A program made the translations under genes and the position numbers. From contig OX328099.1 in NCBI GenBank assembly GCA_946811185.2, positions 71,242,714-71,306,713 of the forward strand: a stretch of DNA of 64,000 nucleotides. Direction: 5' to 3'. Below the pieces are notes generated by a model, which worked only from the letters and a program-made list of their open reading frames with translations, had not been told where the DNA came from and searched no databases. Below, in pieces: positions 21,669 through 36,600 of the stretch (position 1 is the first letter of the stretch; every line of letters starts with the position of its first letter). The stretch is from Hippopus hippopus (Eukaryota; Mollusca; Bivalvia; Cardiida; Cardiidae).

Positions 21669-24600
21669 CTGGAAAACAAAAATGGCCATAAAAATCAAAT
21701 CCAAAGTTCCTATTCACAAACCATTCTTAAAAATGTTTTTTGTCTAATCCTCAAGAATTTTCTACATTTGAAAGCAACACAACTTCTGATTGGCTCAACC
21801 TAATGGTTAAGCAAATCAGAAATTGTGTTCATTTCAAATTTAGAAAATTCTTCAGCATAAAACTCTATACTAAACAAAAAAATGATGTACTCGACCAAAT
21901 TGAATGCATTTGCAGACAAAAACTTGAATGTAGCTCAAATGATGATTTCTGCCTTTGATAGGATAGAAAACACTGGTTCCCAGCATTTTCTCCTTTTTTT
22001 TCCACAATATTTCCAAAAGCCTTCTTCAGGGACATTAAAACTCGCATTTGTGTGGTAACGGGTTAAATTGTGTAAAGGAAAAAAGTCATGTTTTCTTTGT
22101 TAGATATTTAATCAGCATGAAGTGAACAAGAATAAAATCCTCTACCAAATGACAAAATTTTAGACTCTACCAAATTCAAAGTTGTTGATGAAGACAAATT
22201 TAGTGTGGCTCAAATGGTAAAATTTGTCTCTGAAAGTGTAGAAAGCATTTTTGGAAAAAAAGAAAATCTTTGTTACCAGCATTTTCTCCTTTTTCCCATA
22301 TTTTCAAAAAGCCGCCTCAGGATTGTTAAAAATAAGGATTGTTTGGTAAAGGGATAAATGAGTCAAGCTCTGTTGAAAGGGGGTTTAATGCATCTGCAAA
22401 AAGTGTCAACCCACTGCACAGGCTGATCTAGGTCAAAACTTTTTTATCTCTAAGTTTTCTGCATGTTCAAGGGTAATTTTACCTCATGATTCAGTTGGTT
22501 GTTACAATGGATTTTATTGTTTCGCAATTATGCGATGACTTGCATTTTATAATGCATTATGAAGATACATCTTTACAGAGGGAAAAAAGCTATTAAAACC
22601 TGTAAGTGTGTAGAATGGCTAAGAATTTAGTCAGCTATGTAAACATAGATAAATAACCAATATATATGGTGTAAGGGATTGGGAACCTCGAGGGATTTGT
22701 CCTCATTTAACCCATTACCACACAATCCCGAGTTTTAACGACCCTGTAAGAGAAGGTTTTTGAAAACAATGTGGAAAAAGGAGAAAATGCTGGTAACCAG
22801 CATTTTCTCCTTTTCCCACAATGTTTTCTACCCCATCCAAAACAATAATCATCATTTCAGTTACATTTGTCGTCTGCAAATCCTTTCAATTTGGACCAGT
22901 CTAAATTTTTGTCGTTTGGTAAAGAGTTAAAACAGGAAACAACAACAGTGGACTTTTTTAAGGCCTCCAAAAAATGAAATGTTTTTTCTATCCATCGTAA
23001 ACTGTGCAACCTTGCAGTCGTCAAGTGCAACATTTGGCATGAAGATAAAAGATAAAGTGTTGTAGTTATACGTACCCTATGTTCTTGTAGTTTCATACCA
23101 ATGATACTTAGAGATTCTCCCACTATCTTCAGATGAGCAGCCACATCTACAGGTTCTTTGCCAAATCCCTGTGTAAATACGGAGAAATAGCCTAAGTTTA
23201 AACATATTTATTTTATATCGATTGAGAATCAAGTTCTTGCAAATTATGCTGATCTCTTTCGATTTTGCTTTCCGGAAACTACACCAGTACTCACACTGAA
23301 TGTGTGGGCCAATGAACAGTCCCAAGGTTGGCATCCACTCCTAGGTATCAAACTCGGGGACCTTATGATTACAAGGCTGAAGCTCTACCTCACAGACACC
23401 ACAATATCACTTTTATCAAAATATTATGACAACTTAAAAAAGTTTAATATAAAAACAATTTCTCTACTAGTAATGATGTCTTGGAAGGCTCAACTTGATA
23501 TGATTAGTCTCTCACTTTCTTGTCTTAAACCTTTACCACACAATCGGGAGTTTCAACCACCCTGAGGAAGAGGCCTTACGAAAACTGTGGAAATAGGAGA
23601 AAACGCTGGTTACCAGCATTTTCACCTTTCCCCACAACATTTTCCACACTATTAAATACAACTTCCACATCTGTTTTCTGCACCTGCTTGGGGTTTGAAC
23701 AAATTTAAAATTGTGTTGTGTGGTAGAGAATTAACTCTGAGTGTTGAGGGGCCAAATCGGCACACGTTTTTCGTAGGGTGTTGAACTGATAATGAGAATA
23801 TGTTCTAAAATTCACACTACTGACAAATCAAGTGCTGCCAACATTTAGTTGGTGAACTGTTACGAGGGCTCTTATTGGTTATTTCTGTGGGTGTGTCACC
23901 CACATCATCTAATCGAAAAATAGCATACATGTACATGAAAACCTGATAAAACACCATAAAGCAGACGTCTCAGCCGATTTTTTTTACATTTTGGGGCCCA
24001 AATATTTAAAGAAATAATGTCAAGGTAACACTAACAACCACATTTCCACAATAAATGATAAACATGACATTGCTGGGTACAAAACCAATGACAGGAAGAA
24101 ATTTATCTGTAATTCAGCCAACATGCTATAGAGATTATTTCGTTGTCATTACATGGCACTAACTAAACACAAAATATCCAGTGTTTTGTGCTCTAAGCAC
24201 GAAAGACGGATAAGCTAACTGAAGCTTACACAATTTCTCACATGCACAAGCATGGGGTATAGAGAGGGAAAAGGTCATTAGGGCAGTAATGGAACAAAAA
24301 TTTACTATTCATTGCAAGGATATCATGAAAATCAACCAGTTAAGGTAGTTTTCCCTTGGCCCAAAAAAGTTTTTCTGATGGCCTCAACTTTTTCTAATTA
24401 GGGGGCTGGTGGGCCCCACAGATGCGATTTCTAGAATGAACCCTGCTCTTACCTTCAGAGGTACATTTATATCATCCAGTATATTTTTCTGCTGTTTCAT
24501 TGCCACAAGTGCGGACTGTACCACCGCTTTCTGTACTGTTTCCTTGCTAGGTTTGGATACTGGTACAACTTGCAGAGTAGGGGCTTTAGGTACGGCAGTT

Positions 24601-27600
24601 TTTCCCGTAGTTATCAATGTGGATCCCTTACCAGTAGCCTTCTTTGCCTTTCTTTTCCAAACCTAAAACGGATGTGAAATATTAACCCCTTACTATTTAA
24701 TTCTGTGGTATATCGACTCTGACAGAAAAGGCCTTTGAAAACATCGTGAAACTAGAGGCGCTTGAGCGCCTGTATCGCTCCACAGGCCTGATATTTCTAT
24801 AATGGCGAAAGGAAGTTTTTAACAATTATCATTCAATCCTGCATTTTAGCTCACTGAAGAAACAATTTGGTAGACAACCACCATAGGAACTTACCTGCAA
24901 AACAACAATGAAATCCAATGAATAGTTTTAGAGAAGAAATTTTTCAAAGATTTTACTTTATACCATAAAAGGAAAATGAGTCTCCCATAAAAGCCATGTT
25001 TTTTGACAGATCTTTTTTTTTTTAAGGAATTCTGTAAACCTGTATCTAAGGAACATTCCTGCAAAATAATAATGCTATCCAAATAGCGGTTTGGGAGGAG
25101 AAGATTTTTAAAGGTTTTTTACTTTGGTTGCCATGGCAACCAGAATTCTTCATGGAACACAATTATTTGAAGGAATTTGAAAGAGGACCACCAAAGGAAC
25201 ATTCCTGTGAAATTTGGTAAAAATCCAGTCAATAGTTTCTGAGGAGAAGTTTTTTAAAGAAAAAGTTTACGGACGAACGGATGGACGAACAGACGGACAG
25301 ACGGACGCACGACGGACACAACGCCATGACAATAGCTCGCTGGCCTTCGGCCAGTGGAGCTAAAAAGGAGAAAATGCTGCTAACCAGCATTTTCTTTCTT
25401 TTTTCCTACAAAGTTTTCTACCCTTTGGAAGACATAGCCTATCACTGAGATACATGTAGAATGTCAGCTGCTACTACTTTCAATTTGAATGAGACCAAAA
25501 TTTTGCCATCTGGTAAAGAGTTAAGCCATAACTATACTATTGAAGAAATTTAGGCTCTTGCAGAAGGCAGCTTTTGAAAACATTGTAGAAAAAGGAGTAA
25601 TTAAACCTTCAGGCTGTAAGCTTGGCAAAACGTTTTTCATCCACCAAGAATCAACTAGAATTGTCACTGAAAGTGACTCGATGCCCAGTGTTCAGCACAG
25701 ACGTCTGAAAATAGTTCTTGCACATTTACAATTTGGGTAACTCTATGCCAGATGACAAAAGTTTAGACTTAACCAAATTGACAGCATTTGCAGATAACAA
25801 ATTAAATGTGCCTTAAATGAGCAGATTTGTCTTTAAAAGAGTAGATATCTTTGTGGGAAAAGGACAAAATGCTGGTAATCGGCATTTTCTCCTCTGCCTC
25901 CAATGTTCTGTACATCAAAGACAGATCCCCTGATAAGAACCAAACGCAATATGTTGTCTTCAAAATTTCAATGTTTTCAAAATGGACAAGTCTAAAATCT
26001 GTTGTGTGGTCAGAGTTAACTCTTTACCGCACAATGCCTACTTTTGACGACCCTGAGAAAGAAGCCTTCTGAAAACATTGTGGGAAAAGGAGAAAATGCT
26101 GGTAACCAGCATTTTCTCCTTTTCCCACAATAGTTTCTACCCCATCAAAGAAAAGTCGCACCATTTGAGCCACGCTGAAATTGTCGTCTGCAAGTGCTCT
26201 CAGTTTGGACAAGGCTAAAATTATGTCGTCTGGTAAAGGGTTAAATCAATACTACAGGCTGATGCTATGATCATTCACTTGAATGAATGAATGAATGAAT
26301 GAATGAGATGAAATGAATGAATGAATGAATGAAGTTTTATGGTGCATCGACAGCTTTGGTCATTTAGCATATCTGTGTTAAAAGATGACTAGAGCAGAAC
26401 CTTTGAGCTGAAAAAGATTTGAAAAAAATGCTGACAGTAAAAATGTTGATTTAGAAGAATTATGTGTGATCTTCATATGCCTAAAAGACATTTTTGATTG
26501 ACAGGGCAATCCCTATCTACTCAAAAGTTTTGAATGATGAAGTTGAGTTTGCAATAAAAAGATTTGAACAAAATGTTGAACTGATAGTAAAAAGTCTTAA
26601 TGATGAAGGATTATGTGTAATTTTTAATGTGCATAAAATATAATTTTGAGGGGCATTTTCAATTTGATCTCTCACTGATCAATACATTTTATCCATACAA
26701 AATGCCAACAATTTTTCATACCAAAAATGGGGCATATTCAGTTACAAAATAACTCTACTTACCATTTTCTCTTTCTCTGGCAGTGATGACCACATTTCTC
26801 CAAGTGTTTTACTAACAGATGAAAAATCTAAAATAAAAAAAAAAAACATAACAGTAAAGTTTATTCTGTGTTCAGTAAAAGAATTATCTGCATTTACTTG
26901 GTAAAAGAGGTAAACTAGCTCCTTTTCCAAAGGAAGATTTATCTCTAATTTAAAATAATTCCTGAAGTGTTTTCTCACATGTTTGTACATGAAGAATTGC
27001 TGATTTAACTCTCTACAAAAAAACAACAAAATTTAGGAAAAGTCCAAACTGAAAGAAATTGCACACTACAACTTATATGTGGCTCGAATGATAGATTTGT
27101 GTCTGAAAGGATTGAAAACATACTAGGAAAAGAAGATAATGCTTTTCACCAGCATTTTCTTCTTTTTCTATGATGTTTGATTGATTATATGGTGCTTAAC
27201 GCCGTTTTCATCATTATTTCAGTTATATCATGGCTGCCAGTGCACCTATCCATGCTTTCCTGGAGTCTCTTTTACCAGTACTCTGCACAATTTTCTTTCC
27301 AAGCCGCTGGCTGCTTTCCCACATAGCCATTGTCGAAACAATGGTCAGCGGTTGGAGAGGAATGAATCCTGTCGCAATGACTATCATCAATCCTTGGAAA
27401 GAAATTGGCCGAGCCAGGGATCAAACCCACGACCCCCTGTTCTTGAGAAGCATTGTAAAACAACTGAGTTCCTGGGGCTCGGCTTGATGTTTTACAATGC
27501 TTCTTCCCCACGGTTGTTAAAACATGGAATTGCCTGGTATTATTTGGTGAAGGCTTGAACAGGCTTGACTGCCTGATTCACGCTGAATTTTATTATTCAT

Positions 27601-30600
27601 AACTAATAAAGATCATATGTGATCTTGTTATCTAAATCAAAAGTCCTTCTTTTCGCAAACAAAACTGTTTTAGTGGTCACTTTTATTAACCCTTTACCAA
27701 ACAATCCCTGGTTTTTACGACCCCAGAGGCAGAAGCTTTTTGAAAACATTGTGGGAAAAGGAGAAAATGCTGGTAACCAGCAGTTTCTCCTTTTCCCACA
27801 ATGTTTTCTACTCTTCTAAAGTCAAGTTTCAATTTTTGAGTCATGTATATTTTATCGTCTGCAAATGCTTTCAATCTGGACAAGTCTAAAATTTTGTCGT
27901 TTGATACAGTACCCATCATTATTGCCAACTTTAATTTGCAATGCTTTCAATTTCATCCAGTCTAGAATTTTGTTGTGTGATAAAGACTTAAGAGGCCAAA
28001 ACTTCAATTTCTGTAAGTAATATACAAGAAGTTTTCTTGTATTACACAAGACTCTGTTCTTTTTATGACCATATAAAACAACATATATACATGTATACAT
28101 AAGATGAGGAGTGTCATTCTCAATTGCTTTTGGCTAAACTAAATGGCACATATCTTTGAAGCACCATAACTGAAAGGGCCATTTTATGAGGTGCACAACT
28201 ACATATCAGTGGAGTACAATGAGCTAGGTTTCAAGGAATTCAAATGAAAACTTTAGCTTCACAAAAATTCAAAACACACAGATATATAGATGGACAACTA
28301 CACTACAGTAAGTGGCCATAAATATTTCATGAATGTCTAAATTCCTATTGGCTTACTTGTATTTTCAATTTTACTTGTTAAATTTATTTTGGGTTAAAAT
28401 ATAAAGCTATAGTCATTAAATATATATGAAAGCTAAATAAATATGATATTGAAATATGTGTTTTTTTTCAGACTTGATACAATGTGACATGACATAATCA
28501 ATGCTGTTTGAACAGTAATCGATATTTTTGAAAAATGCCTTTACATTGACGTCAATGACAGCATCGCCAGCATTTAGCAGAAAAGTAACACCACTAGATT
28601 TCAAAGAGCTACATGATCGCATGATCAGACGCAGCCTTATTAATTTTCGAGCACATTGATAAAATAAATGTAAGTCAATGGGAATTTTGAATTTGATGAA
28701 AATATTTATAGCCCTTCACTGTAGGGTTATGATGTAATACGACCCTTCAGACATATGAAATTAAATAGGAAACTTTTGTACCTATGCCTGGATTTTCTGC
28801 CACAACCTTTGGTCTGTTTACATTACACCAGAGAGTATAGGCTGTCGGTGCTCTCTTCTTCTTAGACTACAAAAGCAACATGATCACAGTTGAAACATTC
28901 TGAGTTCAGTACATGTAGTAATAAAATCTATTCTGGAATAAAAGTTTAACCCTTTTCCAAACAATCCAGACTTTTAATAGCCGTGAGGGGAAAGATTTTT
29001 AAAAAAAAAAATTGTGTGAAAAGGGAAAATTGTCTGTGACAAGCAGTTTCTCTTTTTCTCACAAATTTTCAACACTGTCAAAGAACTTCAGTTCATTTGT
29101 ACCAATGTAGAATTTGTTGCGTCTGTATATACTATGGATTTAGAAAAATCTAAAAGTTGTTGTTGGGGAAAGGATTAAGAAAGATTTATCGTACGACTTT
29201 CACTATGTTCAGCTGGGGCATCTTTCACTAAACTGATTAGAATTACGCAAATTTTACGACATTGAATATACATGAATGTACACACGCACGACCCCTGCTG
29301 TTCACAAAGGTATGTAGTGGCGTAAAGATTGGCAAATACTTACTCAAATCATGAAGTTATGCAGTTCAGTGTACGGTAACTTTTTTTCAGACTTAATGCT
29401 TGCTTTAAAAAAAAAACTGTGCATGCAAATTTTGTGCGTATGGAGTTTAGTGAAAGGTACCCCAGGTTGTTAAAAGATAAACATGAAACAAGAGGGCCAT
29501 GATGGCCCTGTATCGCTCCACTGGCTATTAAGTAAAAACACTACAAGCCAAACATTACAATATTCAGCAAATTGATTTCAAACACGAGGACATGCAAACA
29601 TTTTTCTATCTTATCCTACGAGAAAGTTGTGATCCATGGGCAAAGCCAATTTTGATCGCAAAGCTATAATTATTTGAATCCTGGTGGAGGTCCACAATAT
29701 AAAGCTCCATACCAAATAATTCAGTTCTTGAATGTTATAAACAAGAAGATTTTCAAATTTTTCTCAATGAAAAGCCCTGTAAAACATGAAACCCATGAGA
29801 CAGGGCTAAATCTAATAGCCTTAGTCTTTATAATGGTTAGTAACATGATGACTTAAGATAGTTTTCATTACAAAAGCCCATGTAAAACTGGTGACCTTGT
29901 GTTCCGTGGTGTGGGGACAAACTTGGGTCAAGGACTATAATTTGGGCCCTCCTTGTAGAGGCCCACTAGATAAAGCTACATGCAAAATTTGGTAGACCCC
30001 ATGGCTATTATTTGAAGGAACTTGGTAGAGGCCCACTAGATACAGCTACATGCCAAATTTGGTAGCCCTAGGCCTTACAGTTTCAGAGAAGAAGATTTTT
30101 GAAAATTTTCTATATTTTTCAGTTTTGTTGCCATGGCAACCAGAGTTTTTGAAGGAATAAAATTCTGTCATGGGATTCTGAAGAAGACCATGGTAGGATC
30201 ATTTCTTTGAAGTTTCATCAAAATTGGATAAGTAGTTTCAGAGATGTTTGAAATAAAAGTTAATGCACGCACGGACAGATGGACGGATGGACCTTCAGTG
30301 CCAGTAAAAAACAAGTATATACATCAATCTCAGTTTGAAATATATCTTTTTAACCTATTACCAGACAATCCCTACTTTTGATGACCCTGAGAAAGAAGGC
30401 TTTAGAAAAGCATTTTCTCCTTTTCTTACAATGTTTTCTACTGTTCACAAAACAAATTTCAAATTTTCAATCATTTTTATTTTGTCGCCTGCAAGTGCTT
30501 TCGATTTAGACAAGCCTAAAATATTATCGTTTGGTAATGAGTTACATGTGTGCTAACAATTGTCATAATAAATCACTAAGATTTTTTTTCAAACTTATTT

Positions 30601-33600
30601 TATTAATACTTTTTCTAAGCTAGTCATCATCAAACAGTAGACATGGTGTATTAATATGAACACTTCATAGTTTGTAAACACAGTCAGATATGTGGAGGAT
30701 AATTTTTTGTTTTGGTGTATGATTGAAAATTCTTTTATTGAGTTGAAACAAATGCTAAAAGCTCCCCTTGAGCACGTTGTGCTCAAATGAGCTAAAAAGT
30801 TAACATACGGATGGACGCACAACGGACAACGGGCCATAACATAAGCCTGCTGGCCTTCGGCCAGTGGAGCTAAAAAACTTGTCTAGCACCAATCATGTAT
30901 CACTGCAGCTTGATAATCAAGGGAGGTAAATAGTAACGAACTTTATCTTTCATAAAAAGTTATTTCCCTTGATTAGTGTTTAAATTGAAGTGATAATACT
31001 TTGAAGCCCATGTTAAACTTGCAATCCCTGGAATGAAGGCAATTTTGACCCCAGACCTACAATATGAAACTAGAATGTGTGGTTATAAACAAAAAGATTT
31101 TTTAATCTTGCCCAATAAAAAGTCATGTAAAACAAGTTTGCTGAATAAAAGGCCCTGTAAAATATGTGATCCATGACACAGGTTTATCAAGTTTTCACTA
31201 TAAAAGCCAATGTAAAACTTGTGACCCCTGGTGTGGAGTCAAACTTGACCCCCAAAGTTAAAATTTGGGCCCTCTTGGTAGAGGCCCATTATATAAAGTT
31301 ACATGCAAAATTTGGTAGCCCTAGGCCTAAATATGGCTATGTACAAGTAGATTATTAAAGTTTCCTTATATAAGACCATGTAGAACTTGTGACCCCCTGG
31401 GGTGGGGCTACATTTGACCCCCTGGGCTATAATTTGGGCATCCTTGATAGAGACCCCCTAGATAAAGCTAAATGCAAAATTTGATAGCCCTAGCCCTTAT
31501 AGCTAGATGCGAAAGATTTTCCTATATAAGCCCGCCCATGTAAAACATGTTACCCCCCGGAGCGAAGTCAAATTTAACCCTCGGCTATAATTTGGACACC
31601 CTTGGTACAGGTCCACTAGATAAAGCTACATGCCAAATTTGGTCACCCTAGGCCCCATGGCTAGGTCAAAGAAGAATTTTAAAGTTCTCCCTATATAAGC
31701 TCATGTAAAACTTGTTATATAAGCCCATGTAAAACTTGTTACCCCCGGGCAGGGCCTAATTTGACCCCAGGGCTATAATTTGAACAATCTTGGCAGAGGT
31801 CCACTAGATAAAGCTACATGCCAAATTTGGTAGCTCTAGGCCCTATGGCTAGGTAGAAGAGGAATTTTAAAGTTCTCCCTAAATAAGCCCATGTATAACT
31901 TGTAACCCCCGGGGCGGGGCCAATTTTGACCCCAGGGCTATAAATTGAAGAAACTTGGTAGAGGTCCACTAGATAAAGCTACATGCCAAATTTGGTAGCC
32001 CTTGGCCTTACAGTTTCAGACAAGAAGATTTTCAAAGATTTTCAAAATTTTTCAGTTTTGTTGCCATGGCAACAAGAGTTTTTGAAGGAATTAAATTCTT
32101 TCAAGAAATTCTGAAGAGGACCATGGCAGGATCATTTCTGTGAAGTTTCATCAAAATTGGATGGGTAGTTTCAGAGAAGAAGACGTTTTAAAAAAAAGTT
32201 AACGCACGGACGGACGGACGGACGGACGGACGCACGACGGACAACAGGCCATGACATAAGCCCGCTGGCCTTCGGCCAGTGGAGCTAAAAAATACTTCTT
32301 ATTGGCGTACAAAGAAAATTATGACATGGAGAGCATTTATGGGAAAAGGAGCAACTAACTGCGTACATTTATTTAACACACAACTGGTTTTTTTTTTTAA
32401 ACTTTGTTTACAAAAGCTGTTTACTGCATGAATGCGCTACAAAGTGTACAGTGTAGATCAAAGACCAGACTGCATGTTTTGTGAAGTCTGATCTAGATCC
32501 ACACTGACCGCAAAGGCAAGTTTGTGAAAGGCGCTTTACCTCTTTACCAAACAAGAAAATTTTCGGCTAGACCAAATTGAAAGCATTTGCAGAGGAGAAT
32601 ATAATTGTAGCTCAAATAATGATTTTTTTGTCTGATAGCCTAAAAAACATTGTGGGAAAAGGAGAAAATGCTGGTACCATTGTCAGAAAAGGGACAAAAT
32701 GCTGGTTACCAGAATCTTCTCCTTTTCCCACCATGTTTTCATAGGTTTTCTACTTTTTAATCGTTACAATTTGGGATTGTGTGGTAAAGGGTTAACAACT
32801 AAGAAAATATTAAAAATTGTTACTTTATCAATATCTTTAGCAACTTCTTTCACTTGCTTCTTCTTTTTCTTTTCAGCATACTTCATTCTTGAGAAGTCCA
32901 TCACCAGTTCTGTAACAAGTAATGGTATACATATGGAATATTATGTTGCATTAACTTTCTTGTTCCTTGTATTTCATCTGAGCACCGTGAGAAAACTTGA
33001 TATCATGTTATACCGAAGGTTGAATGAAATGTCATAATTTTCTTACTCAGCCAGAAGAAAATACAAGCACCAGGAAAGTTACTACAATATTATATTCCTT
33101 TTATTTTAAACCTACAACTTTCAATGACCAAATTTGCAATTATTGACATTTTATTCTAAAATGGTCAACAAAATATAACAAATAATGGCACAGTCTTTCT
33201 TCTTTATGAATGGTGGATGAATATCATGGCATAACATTTTACAAATCAAATCACAAATCAATACTTACAGTATATACACTCAGCATTTTTTCCCCAGAAT
33301 TTTTAGCATGAAGTAAGGGGAGCCCATAATTAAAGGACTTTGTGAAATTCCATCTGAGAACATACTTACCTGCTGATCACCACAAAGAGATTGATTGATT
33401 GTATGGTGTTTAACGCCGTTTTCAACATTATTTTAGTAATATCGCGGTGGCCAGTGCACCTATCCATGCTTTCCTGGAGTCTCTTTTACCAGTACTCCGC
33501 ACAATTTTCTTTCCAAGCCACTGGCTGCTTTCCCATATAATCATCATCGAAACAATGGTCAGCGGTGGGAGAGGAATGAATCCTATCGCAGTGACTATCA

Positions 33601-36600
33601 TTAATCCTCGGAAAGAAATTGGCCCAGCCAGGGGTCGTAGCCAGGGATCGAACCCTGGACCCCGTGTTCTCAAGTCCTGCACGCTACTGACTGAGCTACC
33701 GGGACTCGGCTCACCACAAAGAGATACAACGACCTCCTGAACTATTCATGCTGACGTAAAGTTTTATGTGACTAAGTGATAGTTGTAATTACCCTCAGTG
33801 TGAAGGAAGAAGAGTTTAGAACACAGTTTTTGTGTTGTACTTGTTATCTTAGCTTTCAAATCCATTCATTATTTAGCGGTAATTGCTCTTGTTGTTGTAG
33901 TTGTTGCATTCAGTTTATAATACAGCCCTCAAGTTGACCGTGGTACATGTATATCAAGGTATGGTGTATTGCTTTGTAGCCATTGAATTTTTTCTCTAAA
34001 TGCTCTTTACCCAAACAACGAAATTTTGTGTTTATCCAAATCCAAAAGTTTGTACAGATGACAAAGTCAGTGCCACTGAAATTGTTGGCTTTGTCTTTGA
34101 TATGATAGAAAACACTGTGGGGAGAGGACAAAAATTAAATGCTGATTTACCATCAAACGTTAGGCTTATTTGTCCAAAGAACCTTCAGCTTATTTTTAAC
34201 ACTTTCAGATTTGTCGTCTACATATGCTTTCAATTTGGAAGAGTCTAAAATTTGTTGTTTGAGAAAGGGTTAAGGGTAAAATAATGACTCACCAGAACTT
34301 GGCATTTCTACAAGAGTATCTGTAACAGCATGTTTCTCTCCTTTCTCTTTCGCCATTTTTTTCTTCTTGGCTGGCTTTGGTTTTACTTCAAACTCTTCAC
34401 TTGGAATTTCCAAACTGTCATCGTCCATCTTCATAAAGGAATCTTCACCTGGTTCACTAAGACTGATATCTGGAACATCTAATTCATACTCATCACTTAT
34501 CATAGCTTCCTCTTCTTGCTCAAGTTTGGCTTTGGAAGGCTTTCTCTTCCTACCAGACACAATTTCAAGCTCAGGTTTTGTCTCAATTCCAGCCAAGCTC
34601 ATCGAGCCAACATGTATTACATTTGGAGATGGTATAGTTGGTATTGTAGCAATCGGCAATTCTTTCGGTGACTTCTTTTCCTTCTTTGCTTTTGGTTCTT
34701 TCACCGTTTTCACCTTTTCTACTTTTGGTGTAGCTTCTTTTCTATCAATCTTCAGTAAGGAACCAACAGTGGGTCCACTAAGAGCGGGTCCACTTACATT
34801 GGGTCCATCATCTTGGGTTTCTGGTTTGGTTCTTATAATGAACGGTTGTTTAGGTATGTGCAGAACCTGTTTAAGTTGAGAATTACCATCCACCGGACTG
34901 GTCACTGTCAACTGTTGTACAGTCTTCTCTTTACTCTTGGCTTTCTTCTTTGTAGATGTTGCAGGTTTGTCAGAGGCTGGTGATGATACTTGAGTAACTG
35001 GTGTAGGTGGAATAATAGAACTTGAAGACTGTGTTGGAGAGCTTAGAAGAAGTTTGATAACACTAGCCTTGCTTTCCCCTTGCACCGACTGTGTTGGTAT
35101 AGCAATGGGAGATTTTGGGCTAGTATTCTTCTTTACTGGACTAATCTGTGTTTGTACGGGGTTTGTAGGCATTTGCAGATTTGATATATTCAGTTTTGTC
35201 GTAGAGTGTGGTGAAGTTATGGCAAGGACTGGTGACGTTGGGGATTTCTGATTCTTTTTTGGAAGATTCTGAATAGGAGTGACACTCTTCTTTCCAACTT
35301 CTTTTTTCAAGCTTTTTCTCTCTGCTTCTTCAAATTCTTCCATTTCTAGAACTTTTGCTGACTTTTTGCGAGCCTGTAAGCATGTCACAAAATTTGTAGA
35401 ATACAGTCAGCAGTATATTTCTTTAGTTATTTGACATTAAAAATTTCTTCTATGTATCCTGGTAATCAAGTTTTAAGCCTAAAAACCTTAACCACACAAT
35501 CACAAGTTTTAATGACTGAATATAAAACTTTTTGAAAACATTGTGGAAAAACAGAAAATGCTGGTAAAATGATGGAATTTGTCTTTGAAAGGGGGAAAAA
35601 ATAGTGGTTACATGCACTTGTCAGAATTGCATTAATTTGTAAATAAGAAATATAACATCGCTGAAATGATGCAGAAATTTTTGTCTTCGAAAGGTTAGAA
35701 AATATTTTCTAACCTTTCGAAGACAAAAATTCCTTCATCATTTCAGCGATGTTACATTTGTTATTTGCAAATTAATGCAATTCTGACAAGTCTATAAATT
35801 CTGCTGCTAGTTGAAGAATTAACCCTTTCCCAAATGAAAAGCTTTAGGACTGCTCCAAATTCAAAACATCTGCAGATGACAAAATTCAAAATGAGTACAA
35901 ATAAGCCCAAGCTCCATGATAAGGTAAAACAAATGGTGGGAAAAGGTGAAAAAGCCTTCCTGTTCAGGGTCGTTAAATTGATTGATATGGTGTTTAACGC
36001 TGTTTTCAACATTATTTTAGTTGTGTTGCGGCAGCCAGTACATCTGTTTATGCTTTCCTGGAGTTTCTTTTACCAGTACAGTATTCTTTCCAAGTCACTG
36101 GCTGCTTTCCCGCATAACCATCATTGAAACAATGGTCAGGGGTAAGAGATGAATAAATCCCGTCCCAATGACTATCATCAATCCTCAGAAAGGAATTGGC
36201 CAGGCCAGGCCAGGAATCGAACCAGCGACCCCCCTATTCTAAAGCCCTGTACGTTATCGACTGAGCTACCAGAGCTCGGCTCAGGGTTGGTAAAATTTGG
36301 AATTGTGTGTTATCATAAATCTCTGTTCATATGTACAACTCTGAAGATGACTTTAAAAAACATTGCAGTAATAAAAGAAAATGCCAATGATTATTATTTT
36401 CTTTATTCTCAATAATGCTTTTAACCCTTTCAAAGGCAAATCCTATCACTTGAGCCTTGTTTGATTTGTCGTCTTCAAATGCTTTCAAAACAATTAGGTC
36501 AAAAACTTTGTTGTACGATAAAAAACCAACAGAATATTTTGCGACTGGGAACATTTTCAGATCTTAAAATCTCTATGATAGTTGAAATAAATATATGTTG

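Noticed and set aside
33447..33740. 97-codon frame and its relative at 27230-27487
   Set aside because: Both are readings through tRNA-derived SINE copies.
34367..34879. 170-codon plus-strand frame
   Set aside because: It is the antisense of the long HMGXB4 exon 3; the Ser/Phe/Gly bias comes from the Lys/Ser-rich coding strand.
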